A stretch of 55,866 bases of DNA, from contig CABUNG010000015.1 of assembly GCA_902492895.1 (NCBI GenBank), positions 1 through 55,866 on the forward strand, read 5' to 3'. Of this stretch, positions 36,122 through 44,676 are shown piece by piece. Source of the DNA: an uncultured Oscillospiraceae bacterium (lineage in GTDB: Bacteria; Bacillota; Clostridia; Oscillospirales; Acutalibacteraceae). Positions within the stretch are counted from its first letter, which is position 1. Each line of letters opens with the position of its first letter. The notes below the pieces were generated by a model, which saw only the letters and a program-made list of their open reading frames with translations, did no database searches and was not told the origin of the DNA. Made by a program: the position numbers and the translations under genes.

Positions 36122-38652
36122 AAAGGACGACATTCATGGCCCTGACGTGTACCATGGCGCTCCTGGTTTCCGGCTGTGCCGGCACGCTTTCGGCGGCACA
36201 GCTCTCGGATACCCGCAGGGAGGCGGTAACCTATGCCGCGATGAGCGGTACGGGTACCCTGCAGCCGGATCCGGAGGCCACGGAAGGGCGGATACTGGCC
36301 GGAGAGAATGCGTATCTGCAGCTGTATTACCGGGAAAGCACCGCGGTGGTGTCCGTTTTTGACCGGCGCAGCGGGGAATGGTGGCATACGAATCCGGAGG
36401 ACGGGGCCGATACCCTGTCGGCTGAGGCGCAGTCCCAAATCACCATCGACAGCGTCGATTCCGCGGGTGTCATCCGGCACTATACCTCCTACAGCGACTC
36501 GCTGATGAAGCGTCAGGTGGAGTTCGCCGCTGCCGGGGATAGGCTGACGGTGACCTATGTGTTCGGCAACACCGGCCCCGATCTGACCGGGATACCGCGT
36601 AAGCTGACCGGCGAACGGTATGCGGCGATTTCCGATAGGATGGACGATACCGGCAGGAGCCGGCTGAGCCGGCGCTATGTCTACGATGCCGATACCGATA
36701 TATGGAGCCTCAAGGAAACCAATCTGACCAAGGATATGACGGAAAAGCTCAAGGATGCTCTGGATAGCATCGGCTATACGGAAGCCGAGCTCGCGTCGGA
36801 TCATGCGGCCGCCGGCGTGGGGGATGTGGATGAGGAGCCCGGAGGGTTCGAATTTCAGCTGGAGTATCGGCTGCAGGACGATTCTCTGCTGGTGCGCATC
36901 GATTCAGAGCATATGCGGATTCCGAAAAACGAGTACATCACCTCGCTGAATATCCTGAAATATTTCGGCGCTCTTTCGGCCGGACAAGAGGGATATCTGC
37001 TGCTCCCTGACGGTTCGGGCGCGCTGGTGGATACGAAACCGGTAAAAGGGAACGTGGGGCTGTACAGGCAGCGCGTATACGGACAGGACGAGGCCATGTC
37101 CAGCCTGTCCCAGGGAAGCAACCGGCAGGAGAGCGTTTTGCTGCCGGTGTTCGGCATCAACCGGACGACGGGCGGCGTACTGGCTGTGATCGAGGACAAC
37201 GAGGCCTCGGCCTATATTGAAGCCACCGGTGTCGGCTATTTGGATAACTTCGCCACCGTGGCCGCCTGTTTTGAAATCAATGCGGCGGAAAACATCGGTC
37301 TGAGCGCATCGGATCGATCCACTTTTTGGATTTCCACCGAAAGCCGCTATACCGGCTGTACGGATGTCCGGTATGTATTTTTGGAACCGGAGAAAAGCGA
37401 TTATTCCGGCATGGCGGCGGTCTATCGTCAATACCTTCAGCGCTATGGCGGCTTGACGGCTATGCCGGAGGAGTCCGGCAGCCTGCCTTTGTTTGTGGAA
37501 ACCGTGGGAGCGGTGAGCACTGAGGTATCCACCGCCGGTTTCCTGCATGACGCCTATGTGCCGCTGACCTCTTATGAGGACAATGTTGCCATGCTGAAGC
37601 ATCTGTCCGAGCTGGGCGTCGATACGGTGGCGCTGATACTCAGCGGTTGGATGGAGGGCGGCATGGAGCAGCCCCTGGCCGAGAAAGCGGAGCTGATGCA
37701 GGAGCTGGGCGGGGCGAAGGGTTTTAACGCTTTGACGGCATATGCGGCGGAAAGCCAGGGAAAGGTGCGCCTGTATCCCGAAGTTTTGCTCAACACCATG
37801 TCTCCCGGCGACAGCCTGCTCAAACGCGGCCGGTATGGCGCTCTCACGCTGGGGCAGAAGAAAAGCATGCTGGAGACGTACGATTTGGTGACGGGTCTGC
37901 CAGAGGACGAAGAGACGTTTCGGCCTCTGGTGTCGCCGGGGTTCCAGAAAGCCCTTATGGGACAGTTCCTGTCGTCTTTCAGCCGTCTCGGTGCCGGAGG
38001 ACTCTGCATCGGGGATCTGGCGGGAAGCGTGTACAGCGATTATAACAATAAGCAGGAAGCTCTGCGGCAGAACGCGCTGCTTCAGTCCCGGGAGATTATC
38101 CGGATGGCGGCGGAAAGCGCGGGAGACATTTTGCTCCGCACCCCTCATAACCTCTCCGCCCCCCTCTCCCGGATGTTCAGCGATGTTCCCGCCTCCTCCA
38201 GCCGTTATCTGCTGACGAGCGAATCGGTCCCGTTTTATCAGATGGTGTTTCATGGGGCGGCGGACTATGCGATGGAGGATCTCAACACAGCCGCCGATTT
38301 TCGGGAAAGCCTCCTCAAGCAGGTGGAATACGGGGCCTGTCCCAAATTCAAGTTTATCTACCGGAGCGGCGATGAGCTGCGGTTCGGGGAATATCACGAC
38401 CTTCGCGCCGCCGACTTCGGGCAGCACGCGAAGGAGGCGGCGGAAAGCTACGCCTATATCAACGGACTGCTGGAGCCAGTCCGCACCGCCGCGATGATAC
38501 GTCACGAAAAGCTCATGGATCAGCTGTATGCTGTGACCTATGACAACGGATACCGGTTGTATGTGAATTACCATGCCGAGACGGTGGAGTGGCAGGGCGT
38601 ATCCATACCGGCCAGAGACGCTGTTTTACAAGAAACGGGAGGTGGATTCTGA
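36118..38652 (+). CDS. DUF5696-type lipoprotein
   Basis: An 844-aa lipoprotein with lipobox LVSGC (Cys20). The sequence matches the DUF5696 pattern: an N-terminal beta-rich region (RESTAVVSVFDRRSGEWW near residue 80) and a C-terminal region that looks like a TIM-barrel-related fold (LYPEVLLNT near 555; GAGGLCIGDLAG near 630; LLTSESVPFYQM near 700). Members sit in sugar-transport clusters and may be glycosidase-like, but no catalytic residues can be assigned here. ATGA overlap with the NHL gene and 1-bp overlap with the next permease indicate tight coupling. Confidence 0.8.
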   Translation: MKRTTFMALTCTMALLVSGCAGTLSAAQLSDTRREAVTYAAMSGTGTLQPDPEATEGRILAGENAYLQLYYRESTAVVSVFDRRSGEWWHTNPEDGADTLSAEAQSQITIDSVDSAGVIRHYTSYSDSLMKRQVEFAAAGDRLTVTYVFGNTGPDLTGIPRKLTGERYAAISDRMDDTGRSRLSRRYVYDADTDIWSLKETNLTKDMTEKLKDALDSIGYTEAELASDHAAAGVGDVDEEPGGFEFQLEYRLQDDSLLVRIDSEHMRIPKNEYITSLNILKYFGALSAGQEGYLLLPDGSGALVDTKPVKGNVGLYRQRVYGQDEAMSSLSQGSNRQESVLLPVFGINRTTGGVLAVIEDNEASAYIEATGVGYLDNFATVAACFEINAAENIGLSASDRSTFWISTESRYTGCTDVRYVFLEPEKSDYSGMAAVYRQYLQRYGGLTAMPEESGSLPLFVETVGAVSTEVSTAGFLHDAYVPLTSYEDNVAMLKHLSELGVDTVALILSGWMEGGMEQPLAEKAELMQELGGAKGFNALTAYAAESQGKVRLYPEVLLNTMSPGDSLLKRGRYGALTLGQKKSMLETYDLVTGLPEDEETFRPLVSPGFQKALMGQFLSSFSRLGAGGLCIGDLAGSVYSDYNNKQEALRQNALLQSREIIRMAAESAGDILLRTPHNLSAPLSRMFSDVPASSSRYLLTSESVPFYQMVFHGAADYAMEDLNTAADFRESLLKQVEYGACPKFKFIYRSGDELRFGEYHDLRAADFGQHAKEAAESYAYINGLLEPVRTAAMIRHEKLMDQLYAVTYDNGYRLYVNYHAETVEWQGVSIPARDAVLQETGGGF

Positions 38653-39566
38653 TGCGGAACCCATTTGGTGCCGACAAACTGGTCAGAAAGCGCAATATGT
38701 TCGGCCTGGTCTTTCTCATTCCCTGGCTGATCGGGTTCCTCCTGTTTTTCTGCACCCCGCTGATACGCTCGGTAGTGATCAGCTTCCAGAAGGTCACCTT
38801 TTTGCCGGGCGGCGGCTTTTCGACCCAGGGAGTGGGCTTTGATAATTTTGTCACCGCCCTGACCCGGGATGAGAATTTCATCCGGTATGCGTCCCAGTCT
38901 CTGCTGGATTTGGCGGTGAACGTGCCGGTTTGTCTGGTGTTTTCCTTCTTTGTGGCGGTGCTGCTTCATCAGAAATTTCACGGAAATTTCATAGTGAAGG
39001 CCATTTTCTTTCTGCCGGTCATTCTGGGTACGGGCCTGTTTTTAAGCGTCAACGGGCAGTTTTCCAGTGATGGGGCGGTCCAGGGCGCGATGGAAGAGGG
39101 CGTGAATTCCCTAGGGTTTTTAAAAAGTATGAACATCGTGACCATGCTCAACGACATCGGCATCCCTCCCAGCCTGACTGACTATATTACGGGGCCTGTA
39201 GACCGGATATACAGCGTGATTTCTATGTCCAGCATCCAGATTTTTGTTTTTCTGGCAGGCTTGAACTCGATCAGCTCGTCGCTGTATGAGGCGGCTTATG
39301 TGGAGGGGGCCAACGGCTGGACCTCGTTCTGGAAGATCACGTTCCCGCTGGTATCCCCTGTGATGATTATTAATGTGGTGTACTCGCTCATCGATAACTT
39401 CACCATGTCCACCAACGTGACCATGAATTACGCCTGGAACGTTTCCTTCAAAATTTTCGATTTGGGATTGGCGGGCGCTATGATGTGGCTGTACTGTCTG
39501 ATGCTGGCCGTCGTCGTCGGGGTCGTCGTCTATTTCCTTTCAAAGCGCGTCGTGTATCAGTCGTAG
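38652..39566 (+). CDS. carbohydrate ABC transporter permease (MalF/UgpA type), pair B
   Basis: A 304-aa permease with about six hydrophobic segments and the EAA loop EAAYVEGANGWTSFWKITFP. ATG 38652 was chosen because GGAGG stands 9 bp upstream and it overlaps the DUF5696 stop by one base; the frame begins earlier at 38589 but inside that gene. It has a longer periplasm-side loop (about residues 130-190) than pair A. It forms a second, distinct transporter with the next gene. Confidence 0.93.
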   Translation: MRNPFGADKLVRKRNMFGLVFLIPWLIGFLLFFCTPLIRSVVISFQKVTFLPGGGFSTQGVGFDNFVTALTRDENFIRYASQSLLDLAVNVPVCLVFSFFVAVLLHQKFHGNFIVKAIFFLPVILGTGLFLSVNGQFSSDGAVQGAMEEGVNSLGFLKSMNIVTMLNDIGIPPSLTDYITGPVDRIYSVISMSSIQIFVFLAGLNSISSSLYEAAYVEGANGWTSFWKITFPLVSPVMIINVVYSLIDNFTMSTNVTMNYAWNVSFKIFDLGLAGAMMWLYCLMLAVVVGVVVYFLSKRVVYQS

Positions 39567-39579
39567 GAGGGTAACGTAT

Positions 39580-40548
39580 ATGCAGCTTAATCTCCGGCTC
39601 CATAGTATGAATGCGGCCGCACCCGCCTCCAGGCGGACCCGCAGCGCCGTGCGAAAAGGGCGCAAATGGCTGTGGGCTCTTGTCCGCGCCGTATTTATCA
39701 TCGGCTTCTCTTTTGTGGTTTTGTATCCGCTGCTCAAAATCATTTCCCAGTCCTTTATGGAGCGCCGCGACCTGTATGACGCCTCCGTTTTATGGCTGCC
39801 CAAGCATTTTACACTGGAGAACTATGAATACACCATCGAGTGGATGGATTACCTCCCTTCCTTTTTAAACAGCCTGTGGAGTTCCACGCTGGCGACGTTG
39901 CTGCAGCTGTTCTCCTGCGTCACGGCCGGCTATGCGTTTGCCCGGTACCGGTTTCCGTTCCATCGGATTTTGTTCGGCGCGGTGATCGTGATGCTGATCA
40001 TTCCGCCGCAGCTGACCATGATGGCGTCCTACATGCAGTTTTATGACTTCGATGTGGCGCATATCCTGCACCTGATAAACGGCAAGGGGATCAATCTGCT
40101 CGACAGCCAGTGGCCCATCATGCTCATGTCCGCCACCGGAACCGGGATCCGCAGCGGCCTGTTTATCTATATGTTCCGGCAGTTTTTCCGCTCCATGCCG
40201 CGGGAAACCGAGGAAGCGGCCATGGTGGACGGAGCCGGTCATTTCCGGATTTTCTTTACCATCATGCTCCCCGGCGCCACCACGGTATTGGTGACGGTGG
40301 CGCTGTTCAGCTTTGTCTGGCAGTGGAACGACGTGTTCTTTACCAATCTGTATAACCGCACCTTCCAGAACCTGACCATGCAGACCCAGATGATTGCCTC
40401 CAACTTTGTCGATACGCTGGATCCGGCCGTGGCACAGCTTCATCGGTCGGTCGCGCTGCTTCTAACCATCGCGCCGCTGGTTTTGCTGTTTTTGGTGATG
40501 CAGCGTTTCTTCGTGGAATCGGTGGAGCGCTCGGGCGTTGTGGGATAA
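39580..40548 (+). CDS. carbohydrate ABC transporter permease (MalG/UgpE type), pair B
   Basis: A 322-aa permease with a basic N-terminal tail, a first helix at ~42-62 and the EAA loop EAAMVDGAGHFRIFFTIMLP. A GGAGG site precedes ATG 39580. It is the partner of the preceding permease. Both pairs lack a local ATPase gene. Confidence 0.93.
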   Translation: MQLNLRLHSMNAAAPASRRTRSAVRKGRKWLWALVRAVFIIGFSFVVLYPLLKIISQSFMERRDLYDASVLWLPKHFTLENYEYTIEWMDYLPSFLNSLWSSTLATLLQLFSCVTAGYAFARYRFPFHRILFGAVIVMLIIPPQLTMMASYMQFYDFDVAHILHLINGKGINLLDSQWPIMLMSATGTGIRSGLFIYMFRQFFRSMPRETEEAAMVDGAGHFRIFFTIMLPGATTVLVTVALFSFVWQWNDVFFTNLYNRTFQNLTMQTQMIASNFVDTLDPAVAQLHRSVALLLTIAPLVLLFLVMQRFFVESVERSGVVG

Positions 40549-40580
40549 GAGGCGGCAAATACGATAGGGGGAACGGTATT

Positions 40581-41570
40581 ATGATACGCATCGGTCAGAT
40601 CGGTATGGCTCACGACCATGCCGAAGGAAAAATGTTGGGAATCCGCTGTCATCCGGAAGTCTTTGAAATGGTAGGGGTGGCGGAGGACAATCCCGCCCAT
40701 TTGAAACAGCACGGCGGAAAGAGCTGCTATCAGGGCCTTCCCGTGCTCAGCACGGAGGAGCTGCTCCATACGCCCGGACTCGACGCCGTACTGGTCGAAA
40801 CCGAAGAGCTCAAGCTGATCGAAACGGCCAGACGGTGTGTGGATCAGGGGCTGCACGTCCATGTGGATAAGCCGGCCGGCGTGGATATCGGCGAATTCAA
40901 GCAGCTGCTTGACGACGCACAGAGGGAAAAACGGACGGTTCAGATGGCCTATATGTACCGCTACAACCCCGCCGTCATGCGGTGTCTGGAGCTGGTACGG
41001 GATGGGACGCTGGGAGAGATTTATCAGGTGGACGCCATTATGGACAGCTGGCATACCCCGGAAAAACGGATGTGGATGCAGGATTTTCCGGCCGGGAACA
41101 TGTTTTATCTGGGATGCCATATGGTGGATCTGATACTCCTGATGGCGGGGCAGCCGGAAAGCATCCTGCCCTTTAACCGCAAAACCGGCTTGGATCATAC
41201 CGACGCCGTTGATCACGGATTCGCCGTATTCCTGTATAAGAACGGCGTGTCCACCGCCCGGGCGACTTCCACGGAGGTCGGCGGTTTCTGCCGCCGGCAG
41301 CTGGTGGTATGCGGTTCCAAGGGGACGGTGGAAATCAAACCGCTGGAACGCACAGGGAACAGCCCCAACCCGGTCATGACCCTTTCGGTAAGCGGCAAAA
41401 CGACGACTACCGTATATCCAGAGGTGACCTGTGATGCCGGCCGCTACGATACCATGCTGCTGGATTTTGCCGAAATGGTGCAGGGAAACAAGGAAAACCC
41501 GTTTTCCTACGCATATGAACTGGCGGTGCAGAAGGCAGTGCTGGCGGCCTGCGGCATGGCCGCAGAGTGA
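40581..41570 (+). CDS. Gfo/Idh/MocA family NAD(P)-dependent oxidoreductase
   Basis: A 329-aa enzyme with an N-terminal Rossmann fold (IRIGQIGMAHDHAEG) and the family Lys97 in HVHVDKPAG, where the E-K-P of the common motif is D-K-P. C-terminal residues of the alpha/beta domain include YMYRYNPAV and the WHTPEKRMW loop. These enzymes oxidise or reduce sugars, inositols or their acids at a ring carbon or C1. AGGGGG precedes the start. Position beside two MDR dehydrogenases suggests stepwise redox changes on one imported sugar. Confidence 0.9.
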   Translation: MIRIGQIGMAHDHAEGKMLGIRCHPEVFEMVGVAEDNPAHLKQHGGKSCYQGLPVLSTEELLHTPGLDAVLVETEELKLIETARRCVDQGLHVHVDKPAGVDIGEFKQLLDDAQREKRTVQMAYMYRYNPAVMRCLELVRDGTLGEIYQVDAIMDSWHTPEKRMWMQDFPAGNMFYLGCHMVDLILLMAGQPESILPFNRKTGLDHTDAVDHGFAVFLYKNGVSTARATSTEVGGFCRRQLVVCGSKGTVEIKPLERTGNSPNPVMTLSVSGKTTTTVYPEVTCDAGRYDTMLLDFAEMVQGNKENPFSYAYELAVQKAVLAACGMAAE

Positions 41571-41680
41571 CGGCCCGGGACGCAGGGGACGGACGATGTG
41601 CTGCAGCGCCTAACCGAGCCGGGGCCCTGCTTGGCAGATCCAAAACTTTTAGCAGCCTAGAAAAGGAAAGTGGTCATACG

Positions 41681-42697
41681 ATGAAAACGAACAAGATTGT
41701 GTTTACCGACGTGGGAAAAGCCGAGCTGCTGTCCTGCGAAATGAGAGATCATCCCGCCGAGCAGGAGGTGTTGATCGAGACAGCCTATACCGCTGTCAGC
41801 GCCGGAACCGAGCGGGCGGGGCTTATGCGCATGCCCAATCAGGCGGATGAGCTGGACGGAGGGAGTTTCCCCAAGGTTTTTGGCTACAGCTGTGTGGGAA
41901 CCGTGAAGGAAACGGGAAGCGGCGTGCAGCATGTGGCGCCCGGCGACCGGGTGATCGGCTATTGGTCGCAGCATTCCCAGTACAATCTGCTTCCGGCCAA
42001 TCAGGTGGTGAAAATACGGGATGACAGCATCCCGTCGGAGCACGCGGTGTTTCTGTTCATTGCCGCTTTTTCGGCTGCTGGCCTGCGGAAAACCCGGCTT
42101 GAATTCGGAGAATCGGCCATGGTGTTCGGCATGGGACTGCTGGGTGCCTTGGCGGTGCAGCTCTGCCGTGCGGCTGGTGCCGTCCCGGTGATTGCAGCGG
42201 ACCTGTCGGAGGAACGCCGGAAACTGGCCCTGGAACTGGGGGCGGACGTGGCCCTGGATCCCACCGATCAGGATTTTGTCAGCCGGGTGAAGGCTGTCAC
42301 CCGGGGCGGAAAAGGCGTCAACGCCATTGTGGAGGTGACGGGCTTGTCGGTGGCGCTGAAGCAGGCGCTGGAGGTGATTGCCCCCATGGGGCGTGTGTCG
42401 CTGCTGGGCTGCACCAGGGTTTCGGACACCCCCATCGATTATTATCAAAAGGTGCACCGTCCGGGGGTGGAGATCATCGGTGCGCATACCAACGCGCGGC
42501 CCTCCGTCGAGTCCTATCCCCATCACTGGACGCATCGGGACGACATCGAGGCGCTGATGGATATGACGTCCGGCGGCCGGCTGGACATGTCGAAAATTCT
42601 CTCCGAGATCGATTCGCCGGAGGAGGCCCCGCAGGTGTATCGCCGGTTGGCGGAAAACAAAGCGTTTCCGGTCGGCGTGGTGTTTCGCTGGAAATAA
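41681..42697 (+). CDS. medium-chain dehydrogenase, zinc-alcohol-dehydrogenase-like but lacking the catalytic Cys
   Basis: A 338-aa MDR protein. The Rossmann part has GMGLLGALAVQLCRAAGA near residue 148. The N-terminal domain has YTAVSAGTERAG where zinc alcohol dehydrogenases have a C-x-GTD zinc ligand; the Cys is Ser/Ala here, as in BchC-like and related 'SAGTE' members, so catalytic zinc is doubtful. Start ATG 41681 follows AAAAGGAAAG; the frame's earlier GTG at 41567 overlaps the previous gene and adds an unrelated leader. Likely a sugar-linked dehydrogenase working with the preceding Gfo/Idh/MocA enzyme. Confidence 0.82.
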   Translation: MKTNKIVFTDVGKAELLSCEMRDHPAEQEVLIETAYTAVSAGTERAGLMRMPNQADELDGGSFPKVFGYSCVGTVKETGSGVQHVAPGDRVIGYWSQHSQYNLLPANQVVKIRDDSIPSEHAVFLFIAAFSAAGLRKTRLEFGESAMVFGMGLLGALAVQLCRAAGAVPVIAADLSEERRKLALELGADVALDPTDQDFVSRVKAVTRGGKGVNAIVEVTGLSVALKQALEVIAPMGRVSLLGCTRVSDTPIDYYQKVHRPGVEIIGAHTNARPSVESYPHHWTHRDDIEALMDMTSGGRLDMSKILSEIDSPEEAPQVYRRLAENKAFPVGVVFRWK

Positions 42698-42737
42698 CCG
42701 GGGTGCCGGTTATATCAAGACAAATGGGTGATGGCAT

Positions 42738-43730
42738 ATGAAAGCGGTTTTGATTCGTAATCATGAATTGGTTTGGGAGGATGTCCCCGATCCGCGCCTG
42801 GCGGAGGGGGAGGTTCTGGTCGAAGTGCAGGCCGCCGCGGTAAACCGCGCGGATCTGATGCAAGTGGACGGAAATTATCCGCCTCCGCCAGGCTGCCCGG
42901 AATGGCCGGGGCTGGAGATCGCGGGAGTCATTCGGGAAATGTCGGAAACAGCGGCCCGGAACGGCCGGTGGAAAATAGGCGACAGGGTCTGTGCTTTGCT
43001 GGGCGGGGGCGGATATGCCGAATATGCGGCGGTCCCCTCCTCCATGCTGATGCCGGTTCCTGCAGGGATCAGTATGACGGAGGCGGCCGCCCTGCCCGAA
43101 GCTTTTGCCACCGCGTATCTCAATCTCTTTATTGAAGGCGGGGCGAAGGCGGGGCAGACCCTTCTTATGCACGCGGGCGCCAGCGGCCTCGCCAGTGTGA
43201 TCATTCCCATGGCCAAGGCGTTCGGCCTGCGGGTGATCACAACGGTGCTGGACCGGGAAAAGGCCGAATCGATCTCCCATCTGGGTGCCGACGTGGTGGT
43301 GGACACCTCAGCGGAAAGCATCGTGGACGTGCTCAGGCGGGAGGAGGAAGCCGGGCGTCCGCTGAACCTGGCCATTGATTGTCTGGGCGGTGAACAGGTA
43401 GGGGAGTGCTTTTCCCATGTCGCCTACGGCTGCCGCTGGATCATGATAGCCACGCTGGCCGGCGACCTGTCCAGTGTGAATATGCGCACCATGTATATGA
43501 AAAATATCCGGCTCATCGGCAGCACGCTGCGCAGCAAACCGCCGGAGATCAAGGCGCAGATTCTGGAAAACCTGGTTCGGGATATTTGGCCGAAGGTGGA
43601 AAGCGGCGATATACGGCCCACCGTTTATAAAGTGCTGCCCATGCCGAAGGCCAGCGACGCCCACGAGCTTCTGCGGCGTGGGGAGAGCGTGGGGAAGGTT
43701 GTGCTGACAGGATGTTGTTCGCCGGAGTAA
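42738..43730 (+). CDS. NADPH:quinone oxidoreductase-like MDR enzyme (QOR/PIG3 type)
   Basis: A 330-aa zinc-free MDR protein with the QOR signature AAAVNRADLMQVDGNYPPP near residue 33, and a cofactor-binding ALLMHAGASGLASV-type segment near 135-150. Family members reduce quinones or alpha,beta-unsaturated carbonyls with NADPH. In this setting it may reduce an unsaturated or dicarbonyl sugar product, which is inference. It is 40 bp after the other MDR gene. Confidence 0.87.
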   Translation: MKAVLIRNHELVWEDVPDPRLAEGEVLVEVQAAAVNRADLMQVDGNYPPPPGCPEWPGLEIAGVIREMSETAARNGRWKIGDRVCALLGGGGYAEYAAVPSSMLMPVPAGISMTEAAALPEAFATAYLNLFIEGGAKAGQTLLMHAGASGLASVIIPMAKAFGLRVITTVLDREKAESISHLGADVVVDTSAESIVDVLRREEEAGRPLNLAIDCLGGEQVGECFSHVAYGCRWIMIATLAGDLSSVNMRTMYMKNIRLIGSTLRSKPPEIKAQILENLVRDIWPKVESGDIRPTVYKVLPMPKASDAHELLRRGESVGKVVLTGCCSPE

Positions 43731-43790
43731 AGGGCAGAAAAATGCATGGAAGCCGCTGCCGCGGCGCGAAGGGGAGAGGTTGACTTGACC

Positions 43791-44660
43791 ATGAAAAGTG
43801 GCGACGTCCATATACGCGATCCATTTGTGCTTCCTTATGAGGGCACCTACTATTTATACGGCACCAGGGGGGCCACCTGCTGGGGAGAGACCGATGGATT
43901 CGACGTGTTTTTGAGCGAAGATTTGAAAACCTGGGACGGACCCTATGAGGTTTTTCATAACGACGGGTCCTTTTGGGCGGACCGGGAATACTGGGCGCCG
44001 GAGGTGCATCAGTACAAGGGCGCTTTCTATATGTTCGCTTCCTTTAAAAAGAACGGCGTGTGCAGGGGAACGCAGGTGCTGAAGGCGTCGTCGCCGATGG
44101 GCCCTTTTCAGCCCCACAGTGACGGCCCGCTGACGCCGAGGGACTGGGAATGCCTGGACGGAACGCTGTACATTTCCAAAACCGGGAAGCCGTATATGGT
44201 GTTTTGTCATGAGTGGCTGCAGGTACATGACGGCGAAATCTGGGCGGTGCCTCTTCGTGACGATTTGAAAACCACGGACGGCGATCCTTTTCTGCTGCTG
44301 AAAGCGTCGGAACAGCCGGGTGCCAATTCCAGAGACGGGCTGAATTACGTGACCGACGGCCCGTTTCTTCACCGTTTGAGCAACGGCGTTTTGGTGATGA
44401 TCTGGTCCACGTTCGGGTTGCAGGGGTATTGTGAGGCGGTCGCGGTTTCGGACAACGGAGATATCGATGGGAAATGGAGCCTGAATCCGGAGTTCCTCTT
44501 TGAAAAGGACGGCGGTCACGGTATGCTTTTCAGAGACTTTGAGGGGTATTTGTATATCAGCCTCCATATGAGCAACCGGACGCCGGAGGAGCGGCCCTTT
44601 TTTTGCAGACTGCAGGAAACGAGCAACGGATTTGAAAGATGTGAAGCCGTCACACTGTAG
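43791..44660 (+). CDS. glycoside hydrolase family 43-like enzyme
   Basis: A 289-aa five-bladed-propeller glycosidase. Candidate catalytic residues are Asp10 in IRDPFV (base), Asp123 in LDGTLY and Glu141 in CHEWL; YWAPEV near residue 68 is typical of GH43. Known activities include arabinofuranosidase, xylosidase and galactosidase. No signal peptide, so it should act in the cytoplasm. ATG 43791 is placed at the start of the conserved domain behind GGGGAGAGG; ATG 43746 is in frame and possible. It lies 16 bp before the second GRE gene. Confidence 0.82.
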   Translation: MKSGDVHIRDPFVLPYEGTYYLYGTRGATCWGETDGFDVFLSEDLKTWDGPYEVFHNDGSFWADREYWAPEVHQYKGAFYMFASFKKNGVCRGTQVLKASSPMGPFQPHSDGPLTPRDWECLDGTLYISKTGKPYMVFCHEWLQVHDGEIWAVPLRDDLKTTDGDPFLLLKASEQPGANSRDGLNYVTDGPFLHRLSNGVLVMIWSTFGLQGYCEAVAVSDNGDIDGKWSLNPEFLFEKDGGHGMLFRDFEGYLYISLHMSNRTPEERPFFCRLQETSNGFERCEAVTL

Positions 44661-44676
44661 GAAAGAGGTCAGTACT

